NCBI GenBank assembly: GCA_035578175.1
Contig: JAQMRL010000012.1
Coordinates: 19,960,671 to 20,024,670, forward strand
Length of the DNA: 64,000 nucleotides
Reading direction: 5' to 3'
DNA from: Catonia carolina
Taxonomy: Eukaryota > Arthropoda > Insecta > Hemiptera > Achilidae
This document shows, piece after piece, positions 1-11,843 of this stretch. A program made the position numbers and the translations under genes. Position 1 is the stretch's first letter. Every line of letters starts with the position of its first letter. The notes under the pieces were generated by a model. The model did not search any database. It saw only the letters and a list, made by a program, of their open reading frames with translations, and had not been told where the DNA came from.

Positions 1-190
1 ATGGAACGTTTTCAGGTAAAATTTTTAAGAACAGCTCTTGGGATACCACAGTAGGCCTACATACGAAACAAATATCTTTAGCGACGTAGGACTTAACTCA
101 GTAAGACAAGAAATTACACGATTTAGCAGAACATACGAACAAAGACTGAAAGGACATCCGAATCATTTCGCGATAAACTGACTGGATAAC
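1..190 (+). pseudogene. LINE 3' end fragment
   Basis: Frame pieces ERFQVKFLRTALGIPQ and NSVRQEITRFSRTYEQRL then KGHPNHFAIN resemble the C-terminal tail of jockey-type LINE ORF2 (FQNK-LR, IR-LS--F---L--HPN). Truncated by the window edge and frameshifted. Confidence 0.55.
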
Positions 191-385
191 AGTGACAACC
201 TTTACAAGACTTAACGACTTCAAGACAACAATACAAAGAGTTTGAATGAAGGACTAGATTTGAACATAAATTAACTTTACTTTTACAAACATATGTATAC
301 GTACAATTTTTTTATTTCAATTTTCAATCATTATAAAATTACTTTATTTTAAAAAGACTAAAAGAACGTAATCTGTAACATTTAC

Positions 386-775
386 TGTTGTTAAGGTCAT
401 CAGCCGAAAGGCTTGTTTGAACCTCTAGGGGCTTTACTATGTAAATAAGGGTGAGGTGGTTTATTATTGCCTTCCTCACTGAATGATAAAGTATGCTTAT
501 CAGCATGCCAGCCCCTCTGAGAAGCATCTACTTTCCACCCTGCAAATGACACCTTCTCTTCATTCTCCACAGGGTCTGGCTGTATAATGAAATTCATTAC
601 TCTCAGACGAGAAAATTTTGATTAGTGTCGTTCACACCTCTACCTCTTCTGTTCTTAAATGTTTCAGTCATATCATTGGCCAGCCACGTGATAAGAGACA
701 GATCTAATTTTTGTAGCCCTGGAACTAGTAGATCGAGTGCAAATAATTTAACACTCCACCTGCCTGTTATGTTCA
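386..775 (-). repeat. TCATCAGCC interspersed repeat
   Basis: One of six copies here of a roughly 390 bp family running from TTGTTNNGGTCATCAGCCGA to CACTCCACCTGCC. The minus strand shows a partly conserved reading frame (QPDPV..VSFAGWK, WHADKHT) in several copies, but with frame breaks; the class is unknown. Confidence 0.7.
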
Positions 776-839
776 AGACATTTATTATTAATGTGTAATA
801 TTTATTTTTGTTTTACTTCTGACTGTTTTGCAATTTTTG

Positions 840-975
840 CTAATGCAGACGGAGGAGAATGATATATGGAAATGAGTGATGAAAAAATGACAGACCTGAC
901 CGGGAATCGAACCCGGGACCCCGGTGTAGAGGCCAGTTGTGCTAACGACTACGCCAACGGGCTGGCGTAATAATA
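840..975 (-). repeat. tRNA-derived SINE (type 1)
   Basis: The reverse strand has box A-like GTAGTCGTTAGCACAACTGG and box B GGTTCGATTCC followed by GGTCAGGTCTGTCATTTTTT. Not a tRNA gene: no sound cloverleaf and it continues as SINE body. Confidence 0.75.
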
Positions 976-1111
976 ACGCTGAGTGTTTTATATCCTCGTA
1001 TGTTAACTATTACTTCTTTTTGTTTCTCTACAAAAGAAAAGATTTTAATTTTGCTGATTTGATAATACTATTAAAAGAAATCTGATATTTCTTTCTTCAA
1101 TTCAATTTTTA

Positions 1112-1930
1112 CTTTTCGTGCCTTATAGGCCTATGAAATATTGGGTACGAAATTATTGTTCATGTAGAGTTTTTTAAATCTAATTTTCACTCAAAAAGAC
1201 GTTTGCAGGTCCCCTGAATCCAAAAATCATATGTTTACCGATTGGTTTCTGTGTGCGTGTGCGTGGGTGCGTGTGTGTATGTGTGTGTATGTGCATGTGT
1301 GTGTGTGTGAACCAATTATATCAAGAACGGAATATCGTACAAAGTTTAGATTTCAAACTTAGTTATATACCATTAGGGGTACGTACACAAATATTTTCAT
1401 TAAAATCGGTCAACCGGAAGCAGTTGTTTATTCGTGCAATTTTTCACTTTGTCATTTTTTTAGCTCTAGCCTAGTTTTGAAATCTCTATTGTATTGTCTA
1501 TTAATTAAAATAATATGAAACCTACCCTAGGACATGGCAATTAGTCATAGTTGGGTACATCAATTTCCTTTACCTTGTACATTGTAAATTGTAAATGTAT
1601 TTATAGCGTTCGGAAAGAATGTGTATGGGTTAATACTGTAAAAAAATACGGAGATAAATAATAATCATATTATTATTCACAGTATCAAATTTTTTGCGAT
1701 TTTCTCAAAAACTGGTCATACGATTGTCTTTAATCGCCTCATTTAATACATTATTTTTGTGCTCTACAAGAGTAGGTAAACGGCATGTCTGCTCAAATTT
1801 TTGGGGCTGTTCTTTTGTAGTAAAATATATTTTTATTTACATTCCGACGTTATAATGAATTTTAAAGCAAACCGTAAATTTATTAAATTTGTAAAAACAT
1901 TAAAAGCCTACAACTTTTATTTTTAACATA
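1112..1930 (+). repeat. ACTTTC repeat, degenerate copy
   Basis: Recognised by the diverged 5' end, a short TG/CG tract at 1253-1310, CAAAAACTGGTCATACGATT and the GCATGTCTGCT block. A 1460-1680 stretch inside looks foreign but is unclassified. Confidence 0.6.
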
Positions 1931-1934
1931 TTTT

Positions 1935-2700
1935 TAATTTCTCCTGTGCTATATGAATATGTAGGAAAGGAAAGAAAGTATTGCTTTCATGTCAACTTTT
2001 CGAAATCTAGCGCTCACCGAATATACTCGTTTTCATGCCCCCTAAACCCAAAAAAACATGTTTGTACCGTTTGCTCTTTATGTGAACATAATATTTCAAG
2101 AATGAATCAACGTACGAAGTTGAAACTAGAAACTTTAGTTACGTACCACTTCAGGACCGGACACAAACATTTTCATCAAAATTGGTAGACCTGAAGCAGT
2201 AGTTTATTTGTGCGATTTTTAAATTTTTCGCAATTTTCTCGAACGGCTCATACGATTTTATTTAAATCGCCTCATATACTACATTTTTTATGCTCTGCAG
2301 GACAGGATAAGTGAGCGCTATGTCTGCTGAAATTTATGGGGGTCTGTTCTCTCGTGGTAAAAAATTGTTTTTTTTTAGATTGCGGCCTTAATATGCATTC
2401 TAGGGCGAAAGTATATAATGAAAGTTGTAAACAATTTAAAAACCTTCAACTTTTATTTAAGCGTATTTTTCTACAACGCTTAGGTTAGCGGCAATTAGTA
2501 ATTTTCTGTATTTTTCTCATTGAAATCGGTAAAATGGGTTTTTTAACATTTCTGCCTTAGCATGCACTTTACAACAAGAATGTATAAACTAAAGTTATAA
2601 AAAATTTAAAAATCTACAACTTTTATTCCCAAGATTTTTTTCTACAAAGCTTAGTTTTGTGCAATTTTGACTAATTTTGATGCTGCACTGTAACAAAATT
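1935..2700 (+). repeat. ACTTTC repeat, partial copy
   Basis: CTATATGAATATGTAGG hairpin end, then GGAAAGAAAGTATTGC, CATGTCTGCTGAAAT and the two AAAATCTACAACTTTTATT blocks. It loses its 3' end near 2700. Confidence 0.7.
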
Positions 2701-3185
2701 GAGTATTGAATTCTCAAAAACCGTTTTTTGAGACCATCTTCTGTATAGACTTATTTAATGAAAGTAAAATGTTTCTAAAGAAATACTATACATTACTTTT
2801 CCTACATCCTGTACAACTTTCTTTGTCATGTAACCGAGCTACCCTTTCTAAAGGAAGATCATTTTGGGATGGGTACCTCCATTTTCTTTCATAAATACAA
2901 CACAAATTAATTATAAATTACTATCGATTAAATTACACATTCATTATGTAAACGTGCGTACTCACGCACGCGCACACGCACATTAAATTTATGGTTGAGA
3001 TATAATTAATAGTAGAGACCAATCAAAATTTTAATTATACACCTTTCTAAATATTTTGCTCATGTTATCCCTGTACATACGAGGAACGTTCAATATTTAA
3101 CGAGACAAATTCAACATTGTCTCCATCATTTTTATAGGCAAAAAACCACGGTGTTTATCATCGCTTGTTAATCCACACAAGAGTG
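2700..3185. other. Unassigned AT-rich stretch
   Basis: Contains a CG/CA-rich microsatellite-like bit at 2953-2982 and a possible mariner terminus (GAGGAACGTTCAATATTTAA at 3080). No gene seen. Confidence 0.4.
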
Positions 3186-3390
3186 TAGAGCCGGCCGCAA
3201 TGGCGTAGTTGGTAACGTGCCCGTCTCTCATCATGCGGTCGTGGGTTCGAATCCCACTCAGGCACGGCATATTTTCACACGTTACAAAAATCATTTCATC
3301 CTCCATTGTATATAGTTACACCCCAACGTCGTCGCTAATGACCTTTGCAGTTGATGCAACGTTAAATAAATAAATAAAAAAAAGTGCAGA
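3186..3390 (+). repeat. tRNA-derived SINE
   Basis: GCAATGGCGTAGTTGGTAAC and GGGTTCGAATCCCACTC, body to GATGCAACGTTAAATAAATA. The tail is AAATA repeats. Confidence 0.78.
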
Positions 3391-3570
3391 GGCCACAAGT
3401 ATAGAGCGCAGTTTTCTTATAACATTAAAATCTTACAAATTAATATCACAAGCAAGAAAAAAAAATATATAAAACAAGAAGTAATATCACAGACACAATA
3501 AATAAAAATCTAATGTGAAACACTGACGACTTGCTCTTGCCAATGTAAATAATGAACAATATAACCTGTA

Positions 3571-3963
3571 TTTGTTGTTGTTTAGGTCATCAGCCGAAAG
3601 ACTTGTTTGAATCTCTAGAGGCTTTACTAAGTAAAACAAGGAGTGAGGTGGTTTACAATTGCCTTACTCACTGAGTGGAAAAGTGTCCTTATCAGCATGC
3701 CAGACCAACTGAAAAGCACCTACTTTCACCCTGCAAATGACACTTTCACGTCAATCAACACAGGGTCTGGCTGTATATTGAAATTCATTACTCTCACAGG
3801 AGATAACTGTGACGCGTGCCTTTTCTTAAATCTCTACCTATTCTTTACTTAAATGCTACAGTCATATACTTTGCTGACCATGTAATAAGAAACAGAACTT
3901 TTTTTGTAGACCTGGAACTAGCAGATCGAGTGCAAATAATATAAAACTCTGTTATGGGCAAAA
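3571..3963 (-). repeat. TCATCAGCC interspersed repeat
   Basis: Same family and orientation as 386-775, inserted in an ACTTTC repeat. Confidence 0.72.
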
Positions 3964-4022
3964 ACCTGCATTTAATCATGAGTAAACTATGTAATATAAA
4001 AAACAACCTGATATTTTTATAT

Positions 4023-4180
4023 TAAGTCGCATCAACAGCTCTGTTATTAGCGACTACGGTGAGTTATCTAACTTTAACGGTGGGTGTTGACTTGTAATAA
4101 TTTCCAAACCCTAGCCGGGTATCGAACCTGAGACTTCCGCGTTGTAGACTAGTCCGCTATCACTACGCTACGGAGATGGC
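4023..4180 (-). repeat. tRNA-derived SINE (type 2)
   Basis: Reverse complement carries GCCATCTCCGTAGCGTAGTG, box B GGTTCGATACC, and the TAGTCGCTAATAACAGAGCT tail block. Confidence 0.75.
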
Positions 4181-4564
4181 TTAACCTAATTTTAATCATG
4201 AGTAAATGACGCAAAATGAAAATCAAACCTGTTCCACTTAAAAATACGAAAAATCGCTTATTGACGCTAAAGTAAACTCTGTAGAAACAAATGTTACAAA
4301 TAAAAGTTATAGGTTTTTTTATCTTTTACAACTTTGATTATTTACAATTTTGCTCTAAAATCCATATTAAGGCTGCAATCTTAAAATAACATTTTTTTTA
4401 CAACGAAAGGAGAGCCTCCCTAAGAATTTTAGCAGACATGGCGCTTACACTATCTTGTAAAGCACAAAAACTGTAGTAAAAGAGGTCATTTTAAAAAAAT
4501 TGTAGGGGCAGTTTTTGAGGAAATCGCAAATAAGTGAAAAATTTCTCGAATAAACTACTACCTA

Positions 4565-5342
4565 CCGGGTGATTTTTTAGTCCTGTTACCCAATTGTTAA
4601 TGTCTGGTAATTTTTTTTTTTAAATAAATTTTGTTTTGTGACACTAAGTTGGTAGCCCTACTCAACCAGTATGGATATGGCAGTGTGAGTTGATTCTCCT
4701 TGAGCTGTGTAAAATTTTGTGCCAATTCCGGTCGTGCTACGAACAAAATGTCTTTTACCCTAGAACAACGGGTTTTCATTCTTGAACAATATTTTGCTAC
4801 AAAATCGTATGCGAGTTTAAAAGAATCATTCCAAATTAAATTTTTTGGTGTTCCTCCACTCTATTCTAGTCAATTTCTAGGCTAACTAACTGATTTTTAG
4901 AGGCAGGTATTGTTTGCAGCAGAAAATGTAGTGGTCGACCAAAACTCTTGACAGATGACGTTAAGAGAATGTGGAAACAAGATTGCTCAATTCTCCATGG
5001 AAAAGTTTACAAAAACTTTCCTCGCATGTTGATTTGTCATGTTCGAGTGCTCAGAAAGCTGCTAAAAAATTGAAATTGTATCCGTATCACATACGATTAG
5101 TTCTAGAGCTTCAGCCTCCAGATTTAAACAAGAGATTGTTTTAGGATAAAAGACATTCTGCTCGTAGCACGTCCGGATATGGCACAAAATTTTACACAGC
5201 TCAAGGACAATCAACTCACACTGCCATATCCATACTGGTTGAGTAGGGCTACCAACTTAGTGTCACAAAACAAAATTTATTTTTTTTAGAAAAAAATTAC
5301 CAGACATTAACAATTGGGTAACAGGACTAAAAAATCACCCGG
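4565..5342 (+). mobile_element. Tc1/mariner-superfamily element with long inverted repeats and a broken transposase start
   Basis: TIRs of about 190 bp (4565-4755 and 5150-5342) begin CCGGGTGATTTTTTAG. TA flanks both ends. The interior keeps a decayed helix-turn-helix start (MSFTLEQRVFILEQYFATKS at 4748), then GRPKLLTDD and SAQKAAKKLKLYPYHIRLV in other frames, resembling the DUF4817/IS630-type transposase N-terminus. The catalytic half is gone, so it is non-autonomous. Confidence 0.78.
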
Positions 5343-5959
5343 TACTACTAGTCTACTACTTCCGGTCGATCGATTTTGATAATTTTCGTACCGCGTCCTC
5401 ATGTAGTACCTAACTTAAATTCCAAATTCCAGCTTCGTATGATATTTCTTTCTAAAGATATTTTGTTCACAAACAGATCAATCGCTAAAAACATATTTTT
5501 GGGTTCAGGGGGGTGTGAAAAAGTGTATTTCCAGTGAAAACTCGATTTCGAAAAATCGACATGAAAATAATACTTTCTTTTCCTATATAGGGCGCAGGAA
5601 ACTCATAATCTTGATTAAAAATTTTCCAATCATCTTTTTCTACTATAATAAGAGAGAAAAAAGATTTTTCGAGTTTAAATGAAGAAGTCTGGACGATTCA
5701 GGTCAGCTTTTTGTTGTATTATTTTTATATTTATAGTTGGTTGTATTCTAGTTTGAAGTTGAAAGATAAAACGATATCACTAAGTTTCTCCATTGAACGT
5801 AAATAAATATGAACTCCTATCGCACCCTTGGGTGTTTTTCAAAAGAAATAATATTTTACTATACAGTAAGAGCTTATTTAGCCGAGTCTTTCTTTTCCGT
5901 GGTTCTGTGCTAACCGAAGCATAATACAGAGTGATTTTTTGAGTATTTTTGAGTATGAA

Positions 5960-6290
5960 AATATATACTATAATTAAGAAAAGTATTGTTTGCATGTCGA
6001 TTTTTTCAAATCAAGTTTTCATCGGAAATACACTTACAGACCCCCTAAACTACAAAAATATGTTTTTACCGATTGGTTTGTGTGTGAACAAAGCATCTCA
6101 TGAACGGAATAGCGAACGAAGTTGAAACTTGGAACTTAATTTATGTACTACTAGAGAACTCTACATGAATATGTTCATCAAAAACGGTCAACAGGCAGTA
6201 ATAGTTTATTCGTGCGATTTTCTCAAGAAAAAATCCTGCTATTTTTTTTTTAAATCACTCATTTACTGCATTTTGTATGCTCTTCTAAAT
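5960..6290 (+). repeat. ACTTTC repeat fragment
   Basis: AAAGTATTGTTTGCATGTCG through TTTATTCGTGCGATTTTCTC; the rest is deleted. Confidence 0.6.
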
Positions 6291-6920
6291 AAATAAATAA
6301 ACAATAATAAATAACCTTATATACTAATGATTTATTATAAACACAAAAAGGCTACCTAATTACATAAATCATGGTTATTATTCCAAACGGAAAAGAATCG
6401 AACCAAGGACTTAACACTTATTAAATATTAAATTTTTTTAAATAATATAAAAAGTAATATTTAAAAGTCATCTACAACAGAACTTATCCATTTAATTTAA
6501 AAAAAAAAATACAAATTACTCACCTGGGGTTTTCCAAATTACTTGATGTAAGTCAAGTTCATAAAGTACAGTCACTTTTTATGCAAATGGTTTCAATACA
6601 GGATGTTAAGAAAGTTATGTTACGTTATACCACCGTGTTACTCATGCAATGCATGTTACTCATGCAATGAAATAATGTTTTCCATAAGTTGGCATGCGCA
6701 TCTAAATTAACATTCATTTTTGTTTACTACGTCAGTATTGGATATAAAGAACATACAAGTATTTGTTGCACCCAGTTTTCACCTGCGGCTGTGGCTGCAA
6801 GATACAGAGAAGGTTCAAAATTAAGATTTCAAGAAGGATTTTTGGACCGGCAAGGGATCAAAACCCCCTATTTGGGGAGGGAGAAAATGACTGGAAAGTG
6901 CGTAAAAATTAAAATGGCTA
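6290..6920. other. Unassigned stretch
   Basis: Repeated TGTTACTCATGCAATG near 6640-6668. An 85-codon plus frame (6689-6946) has no family resemblance and runs into a repeat. No gene called. Confidence 0.4.
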
Positions 6921-6921
6921 T

Positions 6922-7807
6922 TTTTCCTTTCTCTCGCCCTATATGAATACAAACGAAGGAAAGTATTGTTTTCATGTCGATAATTCGAAAGCGAGTTTTC
7001 GAAACATTTTTTTAGCGATAGGTCGGTGCGTGTGTGTCTCTGTGTGTGTATACAAAATATCTCAAGAACGGAATAAACTACAAAGTTAAAACTTGAAACT
7101 TGAAACTTAAAACTTGAAAAAGTTTGGTACATAAGGGAACCGAACACGAACATTTTCATCAAAATCGGTCAACCGAAAGAAGTAGTTTATTCGTGCAATT
7201 TTTCACATTTTTGTAATTTTCTCAAAAACGGCTCCTGCGATTTTTTTAATCACTTCATTTATTACATTTTTTTATGCCCTACCAAATACGATAAGCGCTA
7301 TGTCTGCTGAAATTCTTAGGGAGGCTGTGTTCTGGTAGATTTTTTTTAAGACTGCGACCTTAATATGTATTTTACAACAAAAGTGCATAAATCAAAATTG
7401 TAGAACATTTAAAAACCTATAACTTTTATTTTAAACAATTTTTTTACAACTCTTTAATATAGCGGCAATAAGTGATTTTCTATTTTGTTTTTTTTTATCA
7501 AAATCGGTAAAGAAAATGTGATTTTTTAAGATTGTGAGCTTAGTACCATGCATTTTACGACAAAACCAGTGTAACCAAAGTTATAGGAAATAAAAACAAC
7601 TACAACTTTTATTTTAAGCATTTTTTACGCAGCACAGTTTAGTGTCAGTTAGTGTTTGCTCTTTTTCCTCATTAAGATCAAAGCTTAATTTGTTCAATTG
7701 AGCTTGATTTTTATTTAGCGTCATTTACTCATAATTAAAATTAGGTTATGTTTTTCATCATTTGCATGGGTAAAAGAATGTTTTTTCGGATATTTCACAC
7801 CAGATAT
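6922..7807 (+). repeat. ACTTTC repeat copy
   Basis: CTTTCTCTCGCCCTATATG start, short TG tract at 7027-7050, and GATATTTCACACCAGAT end. Confidence 0.72.
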
Positions 7808-8151
7808 ATGTTAATGACCAAAGGGACAATACTTTACGAATACACCACGTACTTTTTTAATCACCCTGTAATCCCTTTGTTTATGTCTCATAATGTTATG
7901 ACAAACATTGGTATATATATAGTGGTATGCATTTAACAGACAGCGTGGGAGCTTTAGAGTTCAGTGCAAAGGTGTTGTGGTTAGAAAGAATGGACAAGTT
8001 GCATAATACAGCCATTTAACTTGACATACTTTTACTGTTTAGGAAAAAACCACACAAAAAAAGAAACGGCAAACCGATCTGACTTTCTTCCAATCAAACG
8101 TTCAAAATAAAATCCCAATCAAACCAGTAGGGCTAACATTGAATACCTCTA
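7808..8151. other. Unassigned stretch
   Basis: No ORF or known repeat recognised; TATATATATAG at 7912. Confidence 0.4.
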
Positions 8152-8472
8152 ATTTCTTTTATCCTATATAAATACTTGGAAGAAAAAGTATTGTTTTCAT
8201 ATCGACTTTTCAAAATAGATATTGTGTTATATACACACGTTTTCAGGCCCCTTGATCCCAAAAAAGTATGTTTTTAGCGTTTGGTCTGTGTTTGAACAAA
8301 ATATCCAAAGAAAGGAATAGCGTACGAAGTTGAAACTTCGAACTTCAGTTAAATACCACAAGAAAACCCTAGAAGACTATTTCAATCATAATCAGTCAAC
8401 CAGAAGAAATAATTTATTCATGCAATGTCTCACTTTTTGCGTTGTTCTCATAAATGGCTCTTCCATTTTTTT

Positions 8473-9530
<1,058 letters not shown>

Positions 9531-10076
9531 ATCGCTTTATATACTGCATTTTTGTGCTCTACAAGATAGGATAAGTGTCATGTCATCTAAGTTTCTTGGG
9601 GAAGTTGTGCTTTTGTGATGAAAATGTTTTCTTGTACGATTGCGGCCTTACTATGCATTTTAGGGCAAAAGTGTAGCCTATATAATCGAAGTTGTATTAA
9701 GAAACCTTAAATATTTATTTCAAGAGTTTCTTTTTTCTACAAAGCTTAGTTTGGCGTAAATTTGTGGTTTCTCTATTTCGCTCATCAAAATCGGTAAAAA
9801 ATATAATTTTTTAAGATTGCGGCCTTAGTATACAAATTTACAACAAAAGTATAGACAGAGTTATAGGAAAGTTAAGAATCTACAACTTTATTATTTATTA
9901 GCATTTTTTCTACAGAACTTAAGTTTATCGTAGAATAGTGATTTTCCGTATTTCTAAGTGCTACAGAGGTTGATTTTCATTTCGCGTCATTCCCTCATGA
10001 TTCAAATTAGGTTTTATTTTCACTTTACATGGTTTACGAATGATTAAACATAGGTTATATTGGTCGTTATTTACAT

Positions 10077-11819
10077 TGTAATGAATTTCTAAGATTTTGT
10101 CTCCAAAATCTTCTCAATTCATTTACAATCCCGTTTTTCTGATTTTTGTGCCGGATTTATTTTATTTTAAGGGTTATGTATTTTTCTTCATTAAATCTAA
10201 TTATTTTATTCATTTATTTCCAGTTGGTTTTAGTTCACTAGATTTTTATTCCGTATTTAAATTTACGTTTTTAATTCTTAGGCTTACGTCCGGTGTCCGA
10301 TTGCATTTTTGTCGCTGCTTCTTTATTGTTCAGTTGCTAACACGTGTAATTTGTATCTCTCTCTCTTTCTATCTTACACGATTGATTCTCTCTCTCTCTC
10401 TCTGTTACTGTCGTTTTAATTTTTTTCATATATTTTTCCTCGTTTAAATTTATAGTATTTCCGATGTATCGGCATTTTTCGCAGCCTCGAACGCTTCCAT
10501 TCGTGAACGTTAGGGGAATGACCTTTTTTTGCCTTTGTGTGCGTTGAGATTTTACGCTTGTCTTGGACAGGATGGCGAACCGATAGGATCAAAATTTTTC
10601 AGGTAAATAATTTTTCTTTCCCAATATGGGAAAATTACCTAAATTTAAATTTAAGTACCATGTTTAATAATTTTTTCAGGTTTAACTTAAACAATTTTTT
10701 TTAATCTATTTTTTATTAAATTTAAATTCATAATGTTTCTTAATATTATTATGGTGTTTTAAATATCCTATTTATAAATAAATCTCTCTTTTTCTTTTTT
10801 TTTAAATAGTTTTAAGTAACAAAACATTATCTGATTTCAGTATCTTTCGTTTTCTTTTAAATTATTTAAATCTTTAAAATATGACAATTTTTTTCTTTTT
10901 AAACTCTCGTTCAATGGCCACTGAATTACTTAAATTTTTCTAAGTAATTCTTTTACTAAATTTCAACTCACAATTTGTTTTTTTTTTATGTCTTAATTTT
11001 ATTTAGTTTTCCCAAAAAAAATAAATACATTTCTGTATTTATTTTTCTTCACTTAATCATTGATTAAACTCTGCCCAAGAGATTTCTTTTCCCGTTTCAG
11101 TCCAAGGACTTTAAAAATAGTTTTGTTTTCTTAAATGTTCCTATTAATTTATTATTATTCATATTAAGTATTTTCTATAGTTAAATCAAGTTTTCTTAAT
11201 ATTAAAATTTTTTCCAAATTTTATTTTATTTTTTCTTAAACTGTATTGTTATTTAACCAATTTTTTTTTTAAATTCTATACGAATTAACCGTTTACTTAA
11301 ATTCATAATATTATTTATTTTATTTAGTTTTTAGTTATTCTTTAATAAATTATTTTAGCTACTCATTAATTTTTTTTTTATTATTTTTCTTTCTGTGTAA
11401 AATGTCATTGTGTCTAGACCTGTGTGGTTATTCAACCATACCTTCGCAGTACTAAAAGCGAGTTTTTACCATCAATAGAGCTACGTTATTCAAATCTGGG
11501 TTGCCAATAATCCCCTGAGTCCAATTTCAGCGTCTGGTTGGATTCTAAAATTGGATGGTGGAAGCCCCCGCATTATCTCTGCAAAACACCTTACACAAAT
11601 GGTGCAGTTCGCCGTGCTTTATGTAACTTCATTTTTACTACAAAAATGGTTTTACTACTTCATTTTTATACTACATAATTTGGTGGAGGTCGCCTCGCTT
11701 TCGAGGAACTTACATCAATTTTCCACTACATAATTTGGGAGAGGCGCCGTGTTGTGTCCTCATTTTATACTACATAATTTGGGAGAGGCGCCGTGTTGTG
11801 TCCTCATTTTTATACTACA
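10077..11819 (+). repeat. 5' LTR
   Basis: 1743 bp, T-rich, TG...CA termini. The last 150 bp carry three copies of ACTACATAATTTGG followed by GGAG/GAGG and a CGCC-containing stretch (from about 11670, 11724 and 11768). A fourth straddles the LTR end. Confidence 0.93.
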
Positions 11820-11824
11820 TAATT

Positions 11825-11843
11825 TGGTGGAGTAGCGCCGTGA
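11825..11843 (+). other. Putative primer binding site
   Basis: TGGTGGAGTAGCGCCGTGA starts five bases after the 5' LTR, the usual place, with the TGG complementary to a tRNA CCA end. I could not assign the primer tRNA. Confidence 0.5.

Larger units (their letters stand above)
3503..5600 (-). repeat. ACTTTC repeat with three nested insertions
   Basis: Starts (repeat 3' end) at AAAATCTAATGTGAAACAC and runs to the GAAAGTATTATTTTCATG block near 5580. It is interrupted by a TCATCAGCC repeat (3571-3963), a SINE (4023-4180) and a Tc1-like element (4565-5342). Confidence 0.7.

Noticed and set aside
6519..6580. Minus-strand exon-like stretch (VLYELDLHQVIWKTP) before a good GTGAGT donor
   Set aside because: No convincing acceptor, no family match and a stop just upstream; probably chance.
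6689..6946. 85-codon plus-strand ORF
   Set aside because: No recognisable domain, ends inside an ACTTTC repeat, overlaps another ORF on the opposite strand.
10097..10447. 116-codon ORF in the 5' LTR, repeated in the 3' LTR
   Set aside because: T-rich sequence gives Phe/Leu-rich open frames; no envelope or other domain, and it lies wholly within the LTR.
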